Below are positions 57,641-64,000 of a stretch of DNA of 64,000 bases, piece after piece. Origin of the DNA: Epiperipatus broadwayi (Eukaryota > Onychophora > Udeonychophora > Euonychophora > Peripatidae). The stretch lies in contig JAQFVV010000012.1 in the NCBI GenBank assembly GCA_028023455.1, positions 4,614,023 to 4,678,022 on the forward strand, given 5' to 3'. Made by a program: the position numbers and the translations under genes. Within the stretch, counting starts at the first letter, position 1. Each line of letters starts with the position of its first letter. A model generated the notes under the pieces. That model did no database searches, was not told the origin of the DNA, and saw only the letters and a program-made list of their open reading frames with translations.

Positions 57641-59278
57641 AAAAAGATATTAATAGTTCAATCAAATAACAAATATTCATATGATACATCATAATAAACA
57701 CACACAAAAAACCCATAAAAATAATTTTAAATTTGAATTACTTTATATGAAATTTATTTTGAAAAAGAAACATGAAAGATAAGAAATAGAAACTTTAGAT
57801 TATTTAAGCACAAGTATATCCACTTTATTAATTCAATTTAAAATATGCATATCAGATATAGTATTAATAATCTGATGCAAGATAAATATTTTTCTCTAAA
57901 TTTTATCTATTTTTTAAAAAGCAATTATGCAGACGGATTTTGGCATAATAATTTAATTCCAAAGTTGAGTTTTCTATATGTTGTTTCTTATTTTTTTTGA
58001 AGTCAAGTTGGTCAATTATTTGTTTTTCTATGCATACAATTTATTTTTATAATTATATCTGAAATATCAGTTTTGTAGAATTCTTAATTTCTATTTCTAT
58101 TATTTTATCTGCAACCTACTTTTCTATATTGTTTTGTTTTATTTGTATTTTTTTTTGTTAATTGGAAATCCAAATTGCTTTAAAAAAAGTTAAATACTTC
58201 TAACCCATTTTTATTCTTTTCATGTTTTTTTCAATTAATCTTTTCCTAATTCTGCTAAATGACATTAAAAACATGTATGTTATTTTCACTTCAATTACAG
58301 TTAAATTTAATGTATGTATAAAATAATTTTAATGCAATATAGGTAAAGCTTTTATTAAAAAAATATTTTTTTCTATTGTATAAATATTTTGATAAATATA
58401 TCCAATGATTTTGTCTTTTTTATTTTATTTTATTTTTTGTCCATCTTATTGTTTTAATAAAAATCCCAATGGAAATTTCCATATAAAGATTATGCTATGT
58501 TTTAACGTTTCATCATGTTGATTTTATTCTCAAGAGATATTTTGAATATATGATATATTGAAGAACAGCTAAATTCTGAAGCATCTTTACAATACAATCA
58601 AATTTTCTTTTTTAAAAAAGCCTATTTTATACATCAAAACTTTTGCTCCCTATTACTTTTTTTACTAATATTTTAAGAGCTACAAATCTATTGATAAAAT
58701 CATTTTAAAATTAATTACTATTAGTATTAAAATAATATTCGTTAAATTATATTTTTTAAACATAGAATAGATACTACTAAATGGTTAAACAACAAAAGTA
58801 GATAGCCATGTATATATTTAATAAAATAATTTCTGACAATATAAAACTTATTTTCTTCATCATTTATATGATAATAGTATACATATGCCTTTACATTATG
58901 AATCGTAAATAAAATTGATTTATTAAAAACGAATAAAAAAATTAAAATAGTTGTTTTAACATATATATAATCGCACAGATAGAAAACTATTAAAAAAATT
59001 ATTTAAAAGAAAGTTAAAAAAAAAAGTAAATAACTAAAGATTAGTATTTTTGTTAAAAAGTAATATAAAAGAAAATAGAAACAAAAGTATCTGCCTACTA
59101 TATAAATTTTCCAGGTTCAAATGGCCTAGTGGTGCCCCGTACTGCAGATATAGTAAGAGTCAATTGCCCAACTGTTATAATATATTTAATAAAAAATGAT
59201 TAACTTGAATAAATGCTTGCTAGACTATCCTCCCAATATTTTACAATGCATATATAATCAAATATCAAATCACATCAA
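57641..59278. other. AT-rich non-coding DNA
   Basis: About 59110-59170 contains GGCCTAGTGG and GTGCCCCG, a possible decayed SINE head. Nothing else recognised. Confidence 0.4.
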
Positions 59279-59417
59279 ATGTTAAGAAATTTTCAGCTAC
59301 ACTCTCTGTAAATAAATGTATTAGAGTCTGTGACATACCTTTTTGAATTAACTGTTTTGAGATACAGAATCTAATACATTTATTTACAGAGAGCATAGCT
59401 GAAAATTTCTTAACATT
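59279..59417. repeat. Fold-back hairpin element
   Basis: Arms 59279-59333 and 59362-59417 are near-perfect reverse complements (ATGTTAAGAAATTTTCAGCT at the outer side). The loop is about 28 nt. Confidence 0.8.
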
Positions 59418-59442
59418 GAGGTGAAGTAGCAGTCTCCAGTGA

Positions 59443-59530
59443 AATTATATATATATATATATAACTACTACTACTATTTCTACTATTACTACTACTGATA
59501 CTACACTTCTACTATTACTATTAATAATAA
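59443..59530. repeat. TA and ACT microsatellites
   Basis: A (TA)n run is followed by imperfect (CTA)n/(ACT)n repeats. Confidence 0.8.
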
Positions 59531-61550
59531 ATTAATAACAAAATTGATAGAATTAACTAAAATTATTTTTATGTGATAATTTTCTTCATTAATTATGTAA
59601 TAATATTTGATAAATATAATTCTCATTTATATAATTGATTATTGTTATAACATGCTTATTCACACTTTTGGTACAATAAAGAGAGGAAATTTTGAAAATT
59701 TTGTACTTGTAAACATATGCATTGGTTTCAATTATTGTTTACTGTAATGTTTATGTAACTGTATTCAAGAATCTACAGGTTTTAAATTATATTCCTTTTA
59801 AAACAGACTTACAATTCAGAGCTAAAGTGATTATTGTGTCATATGTTGTAGATATTTATTTGTGTTTTTCACAAAAATCTTTCAGTGTTATATTACACAT
59901 TTTATGAACCCAACTATAATCCAAATTAAGATATACGACATGCACTAACCATAATATTAAATGATTCCACAGCAGCTATAGAAAAATATAGTGTAAATTA
60001 TCATTTTTCCCAATCCTGATTGTATTATGACTGAAATATGCTGGTAACAATATTCTTAGTTTAGCATATGTGTTAGCTAGCATTTTCCATCAGCTGGTAG
60101 ATTAAAAGATATATATCTGGTGTAAAAATGTGATTGATCAATCTCCAGTAACTTCAAAAGAATTTGTAGAACTGAGAACCAGGGAAAAAAATTCTCAAAT
60201 ATATTTTTGCCTTTTTAAAAAATGTATAATTTATTTATCTCACAACTTGTAATTCTAAAGTTATATGATAGCTCATTTTTTTATTATGTGCAGGGCTGTT
60301 CTTTTTCTCTTTAAACATCTTATTATCTTTATTAAAAACATTACTTTATTAAATCAGCTTTTTTTGCAAAAGAAAAATAATAAAATATTCATGAAAATTG
60401 TCAATGTAACTTTATGAAGTTATATGTTGTATTCACAAATACAGATTATATGCTTTTGATTTAAATCATACATTTACAATCATATCGATGATAATAATTT
60501 AATATTATTATTTACCAAAATTTCACTTAATTCCTGTCAACTTTTTTGGTTTTTTTTAAGCATATGAAAAGTTAATTATAACAAGAAAACAATTGGTAAT
60601 AAATTTTGATAACTGGTAGCTAATATTTAAATTTTGAATAGCTGTGATTTGGTTACAATTCTATCAATATTTGAACTTAATTCACTGTAATTTAATTACA
60701 ATATATATTTTTTACATATATAGAATGGTTATAAAGTATTTGAAAACACAATTTTTTTTATAAAAATATTAAAAAATGGTATAAAATTAAAATTATCTAA
60801 ATTTCTATATTAATATATTTAGCTGTTAATAAAATGTATTATAAGAGTGCATTTCCATTAAATAAAATAACAAAATTTAAAGCAACAAGAAAATACACAT
60901 TTAATTGAGTAGGTAAAATAATTTAATAAATAAAATTTTAACCAATTTTTTAATCTGTGCATTAAAAAACGCTTTCATATTAATTATAAATAAATTTAAA
61001 AATACTAATATTTATATAATTTAATAAAAATAAAACTATAATAAAAAATAGTTAAAAATAATTTGTTAAAAAATAAAATAATACAGGAATTTTTATTCTA
61101 TATAAAATTGATTTTAGATTTTTTTTTTTAATTTTTATATCAAATATGCATTAAGTTTTGAGGAAAATGAAAGTTAACTTTTATATTTTCTAATTATTCT
61201 ACCCTTATAAACATTGTACTGTAACAACTGCTTCAAATCATGTATCTTTGTATTTTAAATGTTATATCTAATGCATTTTTGTGCAATCCACTGTACATTG
61301 TAATGGATATCTTTTTCATTCAGAACAGTATTTGATTCTGTTCACACAACTCATCTATTGTTATTTTGATCAATTAATGGAAATATAATAATAGAATTAT
61401 ATTTGATCTCCCAAATTAGATTCAAATATTGATTTTAGTAAGAAAAAGGATTTGCATTCACAGTTTCCAAAGCCACCTTTTAACTTATATATTATTTGAG
61501 ATAATACACTAATATTAAAAAATACTTTAAGGTTTTAAACCAAAGCCAAA
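59531..61550. other. AT-rich non-coding DNA
   Basis: No gene or repeat boundary recognised. Confidence 0.4.
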
Positions 61551-61655
61551 TTGTCAAGTGTTGTTAGTTGAGAGGTCAGAAAAGCCACTTTGCAAGCAAG
61601 CAGTTGGTTGCAGATGGTTGTTGTGGGTTCGCCTTTTGGCCAATGCTATGACATG
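61551..61655 (+). mobile_element. SINE-L, long subfamily
   Basis: GTCAAGTGTTGTTAG ... GCAAGCAAGCAGTTGG ... TTGTGGGTTCGCC ... CAATGCTATGACATG plus an A-run. Flanking AAAGCCA on both sides may be a short TSD. Confidence 0.75.
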
Positions 61656-63834
61656 AAAAAAAGCCATTTCATTGTAATACTTACATAGGTATAAGTATAG
61701 GACAGTTCTTTCATAACTTTAATTTTATATTAACTTTTTATATTTTGACTCTTCAGAAAACCAATTGACTTGGATTTCAAATCTTTGAATGTTTCATAAT
61801 ATTAGCATAAATATTATAGAAAAAAATAGCTTTGAATGTTTGTATGCATTAGTGCAAATAAAAAAATTATCTATTGTGAGTAGTGTTTGGATGTATCAGT
61901 GCAAATACTCTCATTTAAGATTGTCTATTTTGAGTAGTGGATGCAAATATAGCTTTACTACATTCTAGTGTTGATTCATTACTCAAATATACAATAGATA
62001 TATCTGGAGTAGTATAAATAGAGTAAATTGCCATTGGTAATATGATGTTGAAAGTAATTAAAGAAAACAAGGATCTTTAATTGTGATATATCCTTTCCAT
62101 TAACTATCTTTTTTGTAAGAACTAATTAATTAAAGGTAAAGATAGCGTTTGTCATTTTATATCTTATATTATATTCTTTTCTTCCAAAATTTCTGAATTA
62201 GTAGACTTCTAAATATTTAAAGTTATTAATGTTTGATAATATTTCTCATAAGTTTTTGTAGAAAGTCATGTGACACTAAACACTCATTAGATAGAGTGAA
62301 TCTAATTGATTCAATTGAGATTTTGTTCCATTTTTCTTCAATATAGATTACACCCATGGATCTTTAGTTCTTGATTCAAACACTCTTTCTCTGTATTAAA
62401 CCAAATAGAATTCCAATATATACCATATCTATTTCTGTTTTTGTTTAAAGAAAGTCATTATAGAAAAAATGGGAAACTATATCACAAATCACTATAATCG
62501 TAAAATATTTCCTAGATTCTTAAATAGTCTTCATACACAAATGGGTTTTCAAATTATTTTAATATATGATAAATTTATTATTGAAGGAAGATTTGTAGAT
62601 TCTTGTGAAGTTAGAACTATTTCTTTGTGTTATTGTTTAGCTGTTGTAGGATACATTACCTCCAGTGCCAATGAATAGGATAATAGTTTCCTCTTTGCTG
62701 TCTGAAAAACTGGAAATGATCACTAATATATTGGGTTCTAAAAGTATTTAGACAAAATTATTGTAAATACTGAATTGAATTAAACAAACTATGTATTGAT
62801 AGTCATAATCATCAATTGGCATTATATAGTGACAAGCAATTAATGTATGAAAAACATCCTAAACCTGAAAATAGTATTTACTGACATTTTCTCCTCTATC
62901 TATGATTTCAATAGATTTTTTCTTTTGAAAAATAATTAAAAGTCTTTTTACTAATATGGATATTTAGAAAGTGATCAATCGTACTTTTACAATTAGTGAC
63001 ACATGAAAACTATTAAATAGTGTTTTTTTTAAACATTATAAAAAAAATTGACTGATTATATAAAATATAATATTCACTAGTTTGTTAAAATTCAAAACAA
63101 AAATCACTTTTAAGATAGCATAATCATTTTAAAAATATTTAAGTTATCGAAATAAAAAAAAGTTTGTATAAAATTTGTTATGGGTTATTTGTAGGTAGTC
63201 TATCATTAAATTTAGATTTTTTGTGCTTTTAATTAAATGAATAATAATAGAATTAGCTGTGCAAGAAGATCTGGATAATGTGCATTCAAATAGAGAGTGA
63301 AAACAGTAGTTGTATTTCATTATTCAAAATGAATGTTTTCTTCATTTACTTTTTTGAAATTAAACAGAAAACATTTATCTTTCACATTCACCATTTTTCT
63401 ATTAAACTCACTTGAAATACGATTTTAAGATATATGCCTTCACATCTAAACGTAAAAAAGAGTTGCTAATAAAAAAAACCTAAATTATTAGAATATTTTT
63501 TCATTATCATCCTACCTAACAACTTTGGTTACCAAAATTACAATTTATGATTGCTTTTTTTTTTTTTTTGATAGTTTTTAAAATAATATTTACCTGATTG
63601 TATTCTTATCAAAATATTCCATTTAAAATATCATATAGGATTGGATAAGAATGACATAAATAAGTATATATATATTCAAACATATAATTCAACTTTTTAA
63701 AAAACAAAAATTGTATAAGAAGATAATGTAATAGACAACGAAATAAATTCATATTTTCTCTTTATTTTAACATCTTTAAATTTATTATAATTTTTATTAA
63801 ATAGAAGGATTTGAACTTAGGATTTTCAGTCTAT
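61656..63834. other. AT-rich non-coding DNA
   Basis: The 69-codon frame at 62469 has no recognisable domain. About 61855-61945 has a loose duplication of ATTGTGAGTAGTGTTTGG-type sequence. Confidence 0.4.
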
Positions 63835-63960
63835 ATTTATTCTCCACTCCATTTCAAACAACCAATACACATGGTCACACAAATGCTATCAAGATAAATG
63901 ATGCCCAATATATGTATTTTGCAGAGAACCAGAACTCATCATTTGGGCCTGATCATAATC
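63835..63960 (-). repeat. Old family C copy with decayed hammerhead
   Basis: Plus-strand order CTCCACTCC, CAATACACATGGTCAC, AAGATAAATGATGCCCAA and AGAACCAGAACTCATCATTTGGGC follows family C. On the minus strand stem I pairs GCCCAA with TTGGGC, different bases from the 20450 copy but still paired. The core is ATGATGA and the GAAA box is AAAA, so it is inactive. Confidence 0.6.
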
Positions 63961-64000
63961 TCCCACACATACATACAATTGAAGCTTGGCTTATGTTAAG

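Overview
The window is AT-rich nuclear DNA of a multicellular animal, probably an invertebrate. By eye about three quarters of bases are A or T. It has long non-coding stretches, poly(A)/poly(T) runs, microsatellites, tRNA-derived SINEs, decayed LINEs, hAT DNA transposons and Penelope-like elements (PLEs). I found no intact host protein-coding gene, rRNA, ordinary tRNA or CRISPR array. Almost every recognisable feature is a mobile element or repeat. I cannot name the species; the element mix would fit a mollusc, cnidarian or other invertebrate.

The most interesting content is three unrelated repeat families that each carry a type I hammerhead ribozyme (HHR). All were found by reading the CTGANGA core, the GAAA box, the NUH cleavage triplet and a pairable stem I. 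Family A is a fold-back element at about 5.05, 16.7, 32.5, 34.5, 36.5 and 41.1 kb; six copies are bounded by 10-13 bp direct target-site duplications (TSDs). Family B (48.66-50.23 kb) is a large palindrome of two head-to-tail dimers of a monomer of about 413 bp, with four HHRs. Family C (12.7, 20.45, 26.6 and 63.9 kb) is older and dispersed. Small size, tandem or inverted dimers, HHRs and 10-13 bp TSDs match metazoan retrozymes, which are non-autonomous circular-RNA retroelements thought to borrow PLE reverse transcriptase. Three PLE pseudogenes lie within about 3 kb of family B.

Layout: 0-5 kb holds fold-back repeats and a LINE 3' end. 5-7.1 kb holds a family A derivative and a hAT transposase pseudogene with a BED finger. 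7.7-10.7 kb holds a tRNA-type SINE, a nested inverted repeat, a decayed LINE (endonuclease/RT linker) and a full SINE with TSD. 12.7-20.6 kb holds a family C fold-back, a 155-bp tandem duplication, a MITE, a family A element, SINEs and a LINE 3' end. 22-28.3 kb holds SINEs, an unidentified ORF, a hAT end and a nested SINE palindrome. 32.5-41.5 kb holds the main family A cluster and a triplicated 323-bp repeat. 42.9-43.5 kb holds an ORF with a poly(A) signal that may be a retroposed transcript. 46-54.7 kb is the PLE plus family B block. 54.7-64 kb holds SINEs, two fold-back elements and a family C relic.

The elements fit together as suppliers and users of reverse transcription. PLEs and LINEs encode (now broken) enzymes. 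SINEs and HHR families are non-autonomous and carry only RNA signals: A/B boxes or ribozymes. Retroposition by these enzymes is inference; the ribozyme folds and TSDs are read directly from the sequence.
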